From contig CAJBYO010000039.1 of the NCBI GenBank assembly GCA_903959905.1, forward strand, positions 1-64,000: DNA of 64,000 nucleotides, in the 5' to 3' direction. Below are positions 16,249 through 23,645 of this stretch, piece after piece. Position numbers and translations under genes: made by a program. The stretch comes from an uncultured Bacteroidales bacterium. GTDB lineage: Bacteria; Bacteroidota; Bacteroidia; Bacteroidales; FEN-979. Under the pieces are notes generated by a model that saw nothing but the letters and a program-made list of their open reading frames with translations, was not told the origin of the DNA and did no database searches. Every line of letters begins with the position of its first letter. The stretch's first letter is position 1.

Positions 16249-16863
16249 TTACTTCAAACCATACCTCTTCACAATCTCACCCCGCTCATCAAAGGCCGAA
16301 GGTGGAAAAACAACCCCGAACTTCTCGTTCAGGGCGGCAAGTTCCCTGTTCTTTGCTTCTGATCCGTCAGGGAAGCCTTTCTCTACGGTAAGTTCATGAA
16401 AAATCTTTTCCAGGTACTCCTCAAAAGGCTGGTTGAAATACATGTCAACAAACCGCAGGGGTTTATCTGATGCGTTCCAGAAGGTATGTTTGATGAGCCG
16501 TGGACGCAGGTGCCAGCCACCAGCCTGCACTTCAACAACATCGTCGCCGACGAGGATGCTGCCGGTGCCCTCAAGGACCAGCATGAGCTCATCCAGTTCT
16601 TTGTGGTAGTGGGGCGGAGGACCCATCATTTTGGGGGCAACGGCACATTCAACACTGGAATAAAGGCCGTTGGTCATAGATGACCTTACCCATGTCCGGA
16701 TCGCCATGCCGCCATTGTTCTCCAGCGGGGGCAATGCCGGCAGGAGAACCGGTTGCAACGGGTCTGCCGGAGCGGCCGGTTGTTTTCCACTGATAGCATT
16801 GGGCGACATGGCCGCAAAGGCAGCCAGCATGCCCGATTTGATCATAAATTCCCGTCTTTCCAT
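16249..16863 (-). CDS. Cupin-domain protein with twin-arginine-like signal
   Basis: A 204-residue protein. The N-terminus ERREFMIKSGMLAAFAAM fits a Tat signal, used for folded, often metal-containing cargo. Residues ~70-150 are a single cupin barrel: MGPPPHYHKELDELMLVLEG gives the metal-binding HxH...E pattern, followed by GGWHLRPRLIKHTFWN supplying the third His. The C-terminal ~55 residues are helical. The substrate is unknown; cupins of this layout include dioxygenases and isomerases. It is monocistronic, with a long gene-free region to its right and the next minus gene at 17460. Confidence 0.75.
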   Translation of the reverse strand: MERREFMIKSGMLAAFAAMSPNAISGKQPAAPADPLQPVLLPALPPLENNGGMAIRTWVRSSMTNGLYSSVECAVAPKMMGPPPHYHKELDELMLVLEGTGSILVGDDVVEVQAGGWHLRPRLIKHTFWNASDKPLRFVDMYFNQPFEEYLEKIFHELTVEKGFPDGSEAKNRELAALNEKFGVVFPPSAFDERGEIVKRYGLK

Positions 16864-17025
16864 TTGACTTATCTCAATTTAGACTTATTCCATGTAAAAA
16901 TAAGAAATAATTCTTTTATTGTAGAATTTCAATGTTGAGCCGCCAGAGAAAAGTGGGAATAAATACCAATACAGGACTGAGAGCTTATATTTCAGCGATT
17001 TTGAACGTCGAAACCGGGACTTATT

Positions 17026-17460
17026 TTACTGGATGGTTACGTTGTAAATATCACTCTTGTTCCGCCTGATGTCCCTGATATGAAACCCGCCTGCCTGGGG
17101 AATGTCTTCATAAAGGTCAAATATTTCGCAGCCGGCGGGAAGTGGGGCGAAAATAAGCGTAAAACGGGCGGTTACTCCGGCCGGAACTTCCATCCAGACA
17201 GGAGCAATGGTGATATTTTCAGCATGGAGCATGCGGCTGCGGCTGCCCGACTGGCGGTCAATCAGCACTGTAGAGGTCCAGATCCGGATACCTCCTGTTA
17301 GTGCGGCAGTGTAGGAGCAATGTACGATGACCACTCTTTCCTCGTGAACCTGGCTGAGGATCTCTTCTTTTAGACCCTCATCAAGTTTTACAGCCGGTGC
17401 TGTTGAGGTTTCAACATGCTCCTCCGTGTTTATATTGTACAATGTGGATAAGGATCGCAT
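17026..17460 (-). CDS. Conserved-looking hypothetical protein
   Basis: A 144-residue, probably cytoplasmic, beta-rich protein without signal peptide or membrane segment. Recognisable stretches are EERVVIVHCSYTAALTGGIR, IWTSTVLIDRQSGSRSRML and FTLIFAPLPAGCEIFDLYED, which read like a small Ig/jelly-roll fold, but I cannot assign a family. It lies about 50 bp to the left of the YD-repeat protein gene, same strand, so may be co-transcribed. Confidence 0.6.
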   Translation of the reverse strand: MRSLSTLYNINTEEHVETSTAPAVKLDEGLKEEILSQVHEERVVIVHCSYTAALTGGIRIWTSTVLIDRQSGSRSRMLHAENITIAPVWMEVPAGVTARFTLIFAPLPAGCEIFDLYEDIPQAGGFHIRDIRRNKSDIYNVTIQ

Positions 17461-17513
17461 AGGACAAATTTACGAAAAGAACTCAGGCTTGCCAGCCGTT
17501 TTTAATGCAGTCT

Positions 17514-18314
17514 TTACTCTGCATATTCAATCGTTCTCACGGCAATTCTTAACGGAATATCATGTTCATATTCAACGCGTTCAGTCCAGTTTCCTTGTTT
17601 GTCGTATTTGTAGGTGTAAAGATTATGATCGTCATGGAATTTGTAGTAGGATGCAAAGGAATCTCTGATATCTTCCTCGATCACGTTTCCCATGGCATCA
17701 TACCTGGAGATGGTAGTAATGGTGCCGTTTGGTCCGACGGATACCTTTTCGGTTCTGTTGCCGGCCGCATCATATTTGTACTTTTCAACGGTGCCGTCAG
17801 AAAAACGGTATTCAAGCGCATTGCCCTTCTGATCCCTCTTAATGGTTGATTTAAATATTTCATGACCCATCAGGTCATAAACGGTTTCTTCGGCAGGAAG
17901 CCCGGTTGAATCATTCTTATAAACCATTTCGCACATCTCCCCCCAGCTGTATTTAACAGATTCTATCAAAAACGGCTTCCTGTCAATGACCGTTTTTGGA
18001 ACGAACCGCAGGTACATGGACTCCATCATGTTGTCGTTGTAATCAGTCCGGATGTTGTACCGGCAATGAACCGTCCCGTCGGCATTGTATTCAATCATAT
18101 TGGCCATCCTGCCGGCTTCATCGAACATTGCCAGCTGGTCAAAGAAAGTAGAATCGTTTAATTTTCCTGCTTTTTTAATCCTGCCATAACTTTCGTGAGT
18201 TAAAAAATAAGTCGTTTTGTATGACTTGATTTTTCCATTCAGATGTTGACCAAAGCTTGTGTTAAAGGTGATTGTAATGAGCAGGAGAAGGTTTATCTTG
18301 ACAAATTGTTTCAT
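17514..18314 (-). CDS. Secreted RHS/YD-repeat-like protein
   Basis: A 266-residue exported protein (signal peptide MKQFVKINLLLLITITFNTS). It carries YD-type repeats as in RHS or wapA-like proteins: FDEAGRMANMIEYNADGTVH, YDLMGHEIFKSTIKRDQKGN, EKYKYDAAGNRTEKVSVGPN and YKYDKQGNWTERVEYEHD. No toxin or protease domain follows, so this is one of the short periplasmic or surface YD proteins common in Bacteroidota, with unknown function. A matching -7 box lies at 18413-18406 on the same strand. Confidence 0.75.
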   Translation of the reverse strand: MKQFVKINLLLLITITFNTSFGQHLNGKIKSYKTTYFLTHESYGRIKKAGKLNDSTFFDQLAMFDEAGRMANMIEYNADGTVHCRYNIRTDYNDNMMESMYLRFVPKTVIDRKPFLIESVKYSWGEMCEMVYKNDSTGLPAEETVYDLMGHEIFKSTIKRDQKGNALEYRFSDGTVEKYKYDAAGNRTEKVSVGPNGTITTISRYDAMGNVIEEDIRDSFASYYKFHDDHNLYTYKYDKQGNWTERVEYEHDIPLRIAVRTIEYAE

Positions 18315-18695
18315 TATCGGGCAACTGTTGTTAACGGACTCCTTTTTTCAGAATGGTTGAATAAATATGCAACAGTTGTAAAATGAGTCCCGTTCATTCA
18401 GTTTGCAAAATTACGCATGAGTGGGGAGATGCCCGGGCAATCGTTCCTTAAAACTTGCTTAAAATTCCCTGTAACCGCGTTACCAGTATCGCAAAATGAT
18501 GGTTGACAGGTAGTATGAAATCGGCGTAATGGTATGATAATGAGGACGATTACTGGGTTATAAGTTGTTGATAACGAGATTATTCCATGCATTCAGATTT
18601 TGCCTAATTTTGCAGGCAGAAGATTCAGAATTTGAATGCAGGGCTTATTTCAACGAAAACAATAATCAGTAAAACAGGATGGGGGAGAATGGATT
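18315..18695. other. Divergent intergenic region with putative promoters
   Basis: No gene. On the minus strand TAATTTTG at 18413-18406 fits the -7 consensus for the YD-repeat gene; its best -33 (TTGCCC) is 24 bp away, longer than usual. On + TAATTTTG at 18605-18612 could serve the DUF4402 gene at 18696. CAACTGTTG near 18325 and its reverse complement CAACAGTTG near 18370 form a weak inverted repeat in the leader of the minus gene. Confidence 0.4.
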
Positions 18696-19223
18696 ATGAT
18701 TAGGAACAGGATAAAACCGGCGATTTACTCCTGTTTTCTTGCGTTGCTGCTTGTGTGTGCCGCTGTATGTTTATCTGCGCAAACGTCGGCCTCAGCCTTG
18801 TTGACAGCCACCATCATCAATCCCATTGCGATTGAAAAAGTGGTGGACATGAATTTTGGAAATGTCGCGATTGGAGCTGCGGGAGGTGTAGTGGTCCTTA
18901 CTCCGTCAGGAACACGTTCCGGAACAGGTGGAGTAACTCTCCCGACTGTTGCAGGTACTGTTGCCCCGGCTTCGTTTAATGTAACCGGTGATCCCGAAAT
19001 GACCTATTCTATAACCCTGCCCAGTGCACCGTTGACAGTTACAAACGGAAGCAACAACATGACCGTGAGTGTGTTTGAAAGTGACCCCCCTCTTTCCGGG
19101 ACACTTAATTCACTTGGTTCCCAAGCCCTGAGTGTCGGCGCAACCCTAAACGTAGCCGGATCTCAGCCCGAAGGCCATTACGTCTCACTAAACCCTTTCC
19201 AGGTAATCGTCAACTACAATTAA
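18696..19223 (+). CDS. DUF4402 secreted protein
   Basis: A 175-residue exported protein with a signal peptide ending CLSAQ. The mature part has the DUF4402 pattern: SALLTATIINPIAIEKVVDM then NFGNVAIG, VVLTPSGTRSGTGGV, FNVTGDPEMTYSITLPS and the C-terminal EGHYVSLNPFQVIVNYN. Members are small beta-sandwich proteins, predicted to be surface-exposed or pilin-like, often in clusters with usher or chaperone genes; none is adjacent here. It stands alone on + between two minus-strand genes. Confidence 0.85.
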   Translation: MIRNRIKPAIYSCFLALLLVCAAVCLSAQTSASALLTATIINPIAIEKVVDMNFGNVAIGAAGGVVVLTPSGTRSGTGGVTLPTVAGTVAPASFNVTGDPEMTYSITLPSAPLTVTNGSNNMTVSVFESDPPLSGTLNSLGSQALSVGATLNVAGSQPEGHYVSLNPFQVIVNYN

Positions 19224-19264
19224 CATCACTTCCCGCTTTACATTTTGTAAATTGCATTTTGCAT

Positions 19265-20344
19265 TTACTTATTAAACCTGTTCAAACTGTTCTCCGTTAT
19301 CAGGTTCCATCCCGGTTTCCCAATGAATGACGAAAGGTTCGTGCTGTTGGTATATGACATGGCAGAGGAAAGATAGTCGGTGAAATTCTCAACCCAGCCG
19401 GCGAGGGTATATTCCACCTGCACCATGCGCGTAACACCTTCCGACGACCGAAGTTCATTCCCAAGGTGTGCCTGCACCTCTTTGGTGCTCATCCCCCTGA
19501 ATTTTTTGTAGAACACCGATCCCATTTTGAAGGCTGTCTTCACCTCGTCGCTGTACTGATCAACCTGGTCGCCCGGCACGGTGTAGCCTTCAAATTTTTT
19601 ATTGGCAGAGTAAGTGTTGCCTGCCGATTCAAGTGCTTTGTTGAAAATCCCGCCGCACATCACATAATCTGCCCCGAGGGCCAGTGCCTTGATGATGTCG
19701 GCATATTTCTTTATCCCGCCATCTGCCACAACTTTGGCAAACGGCCCGTTATGAGCTGCTTTTCCAAGGTTTATATCGTGGATCAGCGATGCCAGCGGAT
19801 AACCGATGCCCGTATGAACGGAAGTGCTGCAGCCTGAACCGTTGCCGATTCCAACCCGCACAAAATCGGCCCCGGCAGCGGAGAGTTCAAAGAAGGTTTC
19901 GGGGTTTGCCACATTACCCACCATGATCACCAGTTCTTTCCTGAATTGTTCCCTTGTTTTCACCAGGGTGTCAACAAGCCTTTTCATGTGCCCGTTTGCA
20001 ATGTCAATCAGCACATGGATATTATCAGTTTCGTTAAGGACTGTCCCGTTTCCGAATAGGTGCTCAAACTGGTCAAGGCTGAGGGCCAGCCACTCTTTTG
20101 ACCTGCGGCATTCGTCGAGGGTATGGTGTTTTGTCTGGGTCCTCGGAAGGATAGGGTAAATGTTGTTACTTCTGAAAAGGTGGAGGTTGGCCTCGTCGGT
20201 AACGGTATCCATCGGGGCTGCAAAAAGCGGAAGCATTTTGTATTCATCGCTTACCGAGACCGTTTTTCTGGAGTTGACAGTGCTTTGAACGGCAGGCTGA
20301 ATTAAAATATCATCAAAATCAAATTTAGGAGCAGATTGGTCCAT
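19265..20344 (-). CDS. IMP dehydrogenase/GMP reductase family protein
   Basis: The start at 20344 was chosen because MDQSAPKFDFDDILIQPAVQ matches the conserved N-terminus (FDDxLIxPA) of the family; the longer frame overlaps the upstream gene. It is a 359-residue TIM barrel without CBS domains. Visible motifs are LPLFAAPMDTVTDE, GADFVRVGIGNGSGCSTSVH (flavoprotein-like nucleotide loop with the catalytic Cys), KVVADGGIKKYADIIKALAL and GADYVMCGGIFNKALES. The loop GNGSGCSTS differs from the GPGSICTTR of classical IMPDH, so whether it makes XMP or acts as a GMP reductase-like enzyme is open. It lies 17 bp downstream of the DUF4197 gene. Confidence 0.8.
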   Translation of the reverse strand: MDQSAPKFDFDDILIQPAVQSTVNSRKTVSVSDEYKMLPLFAAPMDTVTDEANLHLFRSNNIYPILPRTQTKHHTLDECRRSKEWLALSLDQFEHLFGNGTVLNETDNIHVLIDIANGHMKRLVDTLVKTREQFRKELVIMVGNVANPETFFELSAAGADFVRVGIGNGSGCSTSVHTGIGYPLASLIHDINLGKAAHNGPFAKVVADGGIKKYADIIKALALGADYVMCGGIFNKALESAGNTYSANKKFEGYTVPGDQVDQYSDEVKTAFKMGSVFYKKFRGMSTKEVQAHLGNELRSSEGVTRMVQVEYTLAGWVENFTDYLSSAMSYTNSTNLSSFIGKPGWNLITENSLNRFNK

Positions 20345-20361
20345 GGTTGTCTGGTTAAGGT

Positions 20362-21081
20362 TTATTTTCCAAATACTTTCTTCAGTATTTCCGTGGTGCG
20401 GGCGGCCGGGTTTGTCCTGATCTTTGCCTCCTCTTTTGCCACCATCACAAAAAGGCCTGCAAGGGCTTTGTCTGTGACATAGGCGGTAAGATCGGGATTC
20501 TGTTTCTTTACAAACGGGATCTGGTTGTATTGTTTGATCACATCCGCCCACAGCCTTGTAGCGTCCACACGGTCGAGAGAAGCTTTGATGATGGGTGAGA
20601 ACTTTGACTTCAATTCCGGTGATGTTGTTCTTTCAAGGTAACGGGTTGCCGCATCATTGCTGCCTTTAACGATGTTGAACGCATCGGAGATGCTCATGCC
20701 GGTGATGGCTGCAGTAAACACCGGTTCAGCGCTTTTTGCAGCGTCTTCGGCAGCCCGGTTGAGCGATGTAACCACTTCATCAACCTGGGATCCGAGCCCG
20801 ATGGCCCGCAGTTTTGTCTCTATATCTTTAGCCTCCTGCGGAAAAGGGATCTTAATTTGCGGGTTGGCAAAATAGCCGTTCAGCTGGGATACTGTTTTTA
20901 CCGTCTCGCCAGTTCCTTTGACAAGGGCTTCCCTGATACCGGCCACGGCATCTTTTTCTGAAAGACTGCCTTTGGTGATCGGATCGGTAATTTGTTTGAT
21001 GGAAATCGGAAACTGTCCAACTGCAACGGTTGAAAAAACAAGCACTGACAGGAAAACGGCGAAAGATAATATTCTGTTCAT
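20362..21081 (-). CDS. DUF4197 periplasmic protein
   Basis: A 239-residue exported protein (signal peptide ending STVAVGQ). The all-helical mature part follows the DUF4197 pattern: SEKDAVAGIREALVKGTGET, YFANPQIKIPFPQEAKDIET, MSISDAFNIVKGSNDAATRY, YNQIPFVKKQNPDLTAYVTD and a final TEILKKVFGK. The family is widespread in Gram-negatives with no established function. It precedes the IMPDH-like gene by 17 bp and probably shares its mRNA. Confidence 0.88.
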   Translation of the reverse strand: MNRILSFAVFLSVLVFSTVAVGQFPISIKQITDPITKGSLSEKDAVAGIREALVKGTGETVKTVSQLNGYFANPQIKIPFPQEAKDIETKLRAIGLGSQVDEVVTSLNRAAEDAAKSAEPVFTAAITGMSISDAFNIVKGSNDAATRYLERTTSPELKSKFSPIIKASLDRVDATRLWADVIKQYNQIPFVKKQNPDLTAYVTDKALAGLFVMVAKEEAKIRTNPAARTTEILKKVFGK

Positions 21082-21157
21082 GGTAGCGAAGTGGATTATT
21101 GGTTAAGGTTGTTCATAACTAACGTCCGGAATGCGATTTTGTTATCCGGGCGATTCG

Positions 21158-21787
21158 TTAATGAATATGTCCCAGGAGGACTTTCCATGCATACAGGGTG
21201 TCGCGGCCGAGGATGGTTTGGTGAACAACCAGGTTGAACTCGATACTTTTAACCTGGTCTGAGCCGGATTTTGATGTGCCCGGAGAATCCTGTTGTGTGA
21301 TGAAAAGAGAGGATAACATGCCGGAGTACTGGCCACTGCCGGTTTTATGCAGCGGACGGGAAACTTTTACTGAATCAAATTCCACATGACAAAAGGCTGT
21401 TTCGCCGGTGACCAGTCTGCCAACCGTCTCTTCCTTCATTCTGTGCATGGCAGGAGGGTTTATTGCCAGAACGACTGTATCAGAAATAAACATGCCCCGG
21501 ATCATACCGGCTGCCTTTTTCCTGAAGGTTTTGTCGAGGGTTGTATCAGAAAGGATATTCAGGTAATCGGCCAGGTCAAGCACTTTTCTCCTGGCTGATT
21601 CTTCAAAAGCCGCAAGAGCTTCCGCCGAAAGTGTATCAGGCTCAAGGGCCTTCCTGATGCTGTCGCGGGTAGCCGTAACCACGAACTGCTGACGGGCAGC
21701 CAGGTTATCCTCGCTGTTGGTGCAGCTTTTTGCCGTGGTGAGGCAATAAAGCAGCAGCAGGGTGGCTATTTTCAGGAGTCTTTTCAT
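21158..21787 (-). CDS. Hypothetical exported protein (possible lipoprotein)
   Basis: A 209-residue protein with an N-terminal hydrophobic segment (IATLLLLYCLTTAKSC) that could be a lipobox with unusual spacing or a plain signal peptide. The rest is helical and then beta-rich (AFCHVEFDSVKVSRPLHKTG, VKSIEFNLVVHQTILGRDTL). No family recognised. Its ATG overlaps the stop of the upstream gene (ATGA, 4 bp), so the two are translationally coupled and likely act together. Confidence 0.6.
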   Translation of the reverse strand: MKRLLKIATLLLLYCLTTAKSCTNSEDNLAARQQFVVTATRDSIRKALEPDTLSAEALAAFEESARRKVLDLADYLNILSDTTLDKTFRKKAAGMIRGMFISDTVVLAINPPAMHRMKEETVGRLVTGETAFCHVEFDSVKVSRPLHKTGSGQYSGMLSSLFITQQDSPGTSKSGSDQVKSIEFNLVVHQTILGRDTLYAWKVLLGHIH

Positions 21788-22788
21788 CTGGTAGCCGAGT
21801 TTACCCTGAACCGTAATACGGAGATCCGCTCATGCCGGTATTTTGTGTCAAGAATCTCCAGGTTTTTTAACGAGCCTGAGGGCATGGTTAATTTATTGAT
21901 GAATTCCTCTTTCGTGAGCAATTCCATTCCTGCAGTCTCTTTGGTGCTTAGCACCTGGCAGATCAGGGCGCTGTCTTCAATCATCCGCTCCAGTTTTTCC
22001 CTTCGCTTTTCCCAGTCTGCCACATTGGTTTGTGAAAAGTAATGGATCATCAGGGCGAAATCGTTTGCGTGAAGGTTGATAATTTCATCGTGATCCAGTT
22101 TCCTGAGGATCTGGGTGATGGTATCCGACTGGTAATAGGGGTTGCTGACGACCATCCTGATGATGCTCTTGTCGGTTTTCAGGCTGAAGCTTCCGCTTGA
22201 ATCGCACAGCAGGTCAACAGGAGTCTCTCCGTCCGGGAGGAGCCTTACTGCAATCTGCATCTTTGTAATGGGTGCACGGGTATCGGCATCATGCAGGTAA
22301 AACCGGTACTGGTGGGTGTTGAACAATTTAAAAATACCGAAAAATATAGCTACGATCACAATGGCCAGGAGTGGAATGGTGTAAAAATAGGCGTTGGGGT
22401 TCGACTTTGCTTTTACAGGCCGGTCAGAAAGAACTTCAGAGGGGAAATCTTTTTTGTGCCTGAAAACGAAATCATCCCAGTTGGCGTACCCGGCATATTT
22501 GCTGAGCAGGTTCAGTACGTCAATCCTGGGGAGAGATTTGGAGAGAGACTTCATGTGGGTATAAAACCACTTTTCGCTGATGTGGGCATTTACTTTGCCC
22601 AGCAGCTCCTCCTGGAAATCGGTAATCTCCTGTCCCTTCCATTCAGAAATGGAGGGATTGATACCCGGAAAAGATCTCTGCATCATAGCGACAATCTCTT
22701 TCTTCAGTTCATCAAAATATGTATGATCGTTCCGGGACAAAATTGCTGCAATTAACTGGTTTTTGAATGCAGAATGCTTGTAAAACAA
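21784..22788 (-). CDS. Hypothetical membrane-anchored protein
   Basis: A 334-residue protein: a helical cytoplasmic N-terminal part (~120 residues with SLPRIDVLNLLSKYAGYANW and DDFVFRHKKDFPSE), one membrane helix at ~133-155 (FYTIPLLAIVIVAIFFGIFK), then a beta-rich external domain (HDADTRAPITKMQIAVRLLP, CDSSGSFSLKTDKSIIRMVV) with a carboxypeptidase-regulatory-like flavour, and a C-terminal helical end. An in-frame stop lies close upstream and no ATG is available before residue 34, so translation probably starts at TTG (22788). That start lies inside the 12-bp inverted repeat at 22774-22810. Function unknown. Confidence 0.6.
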   Translation of the reverse strand: MFYKHSAFKNQLIAAILSRNDHTYFDELKKEIVAMMQRSFPGINPSISEWKGQEITDFQEELLGKVNAHISEKWFYTHMKSLSKSLPRIDVLNLLSKYAGYANWDDFVFRHKKDFPSEVLSDRPVKAKSNPNAYFYTIPLLAIVIVAIFFGIFKLFNTHQYRFYLHDADTRAPITKMQIAVRLLPDGETPVDLLCDSSGSFSLKTDKSIIRMVVSNPYYQSDTITQILRKLDHDEIINLHANDFALMIHYFSQTNVADWEKRREKLERMIEDSALICQVLSTKETAGMELLTKEEFINKLTMPSGSLKNLEILDTKYRHERISVLRFRVNSATR

Positions 22789-22810
22789 TTTACAATTATT
22801 TTACAAGCAT
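22774..22810. promoter_or_regulatory. Perfect 12-bp inverted repeat over the start of the 22788 gene
   Basis: ATGCTTGTAAAA (22774-22785) and TTTTACAAGCAT (22799-22810) are exact reverse complements with a 13-bp A/T-rich centre. The repeat spans the probable TTG start codon of the minus-strand gene, so it could be an operator or, in the mRNA, a hairpin that hides the start. Confidence 0.5.
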
Positions 22811-22942
22811 ATTGCCAGCACAACTTTCAACGACGGAATAATTTCGCCGTGAAAATTTCGTCTGGCGGTATTCTAAAACCAAAAGTATGAAAAAGAAACA
22901 CCTTAAAAAAATTATAAACCAACAAAAAAGGAGGAACAAACC

Positions 22943-23023
22943 ATGGGAACAAGGCAACAAACCATCACTTCAGTATTCGTTGTCCTTGTGCTAATAAAAG
23001 CAAAAGAAGTCAAGCAGGCGTAA
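22943..23023 (+). CDS. Possible 26-residue peptide with strong Shine-Dalgarno
   Basis: ATG at 22943 follows AAAAAGGAGGAACAAACC, an unusually perfect ribosome site for this window, where most genes lack one. The frame encodes 26 residues with a short hydrophobic core (SVFVVLVLIK) flanked by polar or basic ends and stops with TAA at 23023. It ends 46 bp before the three-helix membrane protein at 23070. It could be a small membrane peptide, a leader peptide or chance; no relatives are recognised. Confidence 0.35.
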   Translation: MGTRQQTITSVFVVLVLIKAKEVKQA

Positions 23024-23069
23024 ATCCATTTTAATAATTATTTTTGATAAATCCTTAAAACCTCAGATT

Positions 23070-23474
23070 ATGATTGAACATGTTCATAAACACATTACGT
23101 CGGAACTGCAACAGAACACGCGTACCGATATCATCTTCATCCTTACCTCGATTTTCCTGAACCTGATCACGCTTTCCGTCAACTCCGGGCTGGTTGAAAA
23201 ATCACGCTCCGACAACTCATCCCTGATGGTGATGTTCGTTTTCGTCACCCTGATCGTGCTGGTCAACATTGTCGTTATCATCGGGTTGATGAAAGGAAGG
23301 CAGACCAGGAATAAACTGGTGAATGGATTGATCAGCATGTACAAGGATCAGAATGTATCAAAGTACTATGATGAAACGCTGGTAGGCAACTACAATGTCA
23401 GGTATAACCTTTTTATCCTGGTGGTGGTGTGTACGGGCGTCATCGCAATTATTATTCCGTTTATTTTGCGTTGA
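23070..23474 (+). CDS. Small three-helix membrane protein, unknown function
   Basis: A 134-residue inner-membrane protein with helices at ~20-38 (TDIIFILTSIFLNLITLSV), ~52-75 (MVMFVFVTLIVLVNIVVIIG) and ~110-132 (NLFILVVVCTGVIAIIIPFI). Between the second and third lies a basic loop (KGRQTRNKLVNGLISMYKDQ) that should be cytoplasmic. No family recognised. The palindromic repeat at 23522-23627 follows and may end its transcript. Confidence 0.65.
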   Translation: MIEHVHKHITSELQQNTRTDIIFILTSIFLNLITLSVNSGLVEKSRSDNSSLMVMFVFVTLIVLVNIVVIIGLMKGRQTRNKLVNGLISMYKDQNVSKYYDETLVGNYNVRYNLFILVVVCTGVIAIIIPFILR

Positions 23475-23521
23475 TAATTATTTTCATTCCGGAGGTGAAA
23501 GTTTGTATCTTTATTCTGTGA

Positions 23522-23627
23522 TTTTTTTCACCACATAGTAGACATATAGGGCACAATAGAAGACAAACAGAATCCAACTCTGTAATGTCTCCCTCATGTG
23601 CCCTATATGTCTATGTGGTGAAAAAAA
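23522..23627. repeat. Palindromic intergenic repeat, CACATAG/GGGCAC family, copy 1
   Basis: A long hairpin: TTTTTTTCACCACATAG, TAG, ACATATAGGGCACA on the left and the complementary TGTGCCCTATATGTC, TATGTGGTGAAAAAAA on the right, separated by ~41 bp. The only break is a 3-bp TAG insertion in the left arm. With T and A runs at its ends it could act as a bidirectional terminator. A related copy lies at 53221-53317. Confidence 0.75.
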
Positions 23628-23645
23628 TCCGGAACCGAAACTCCG

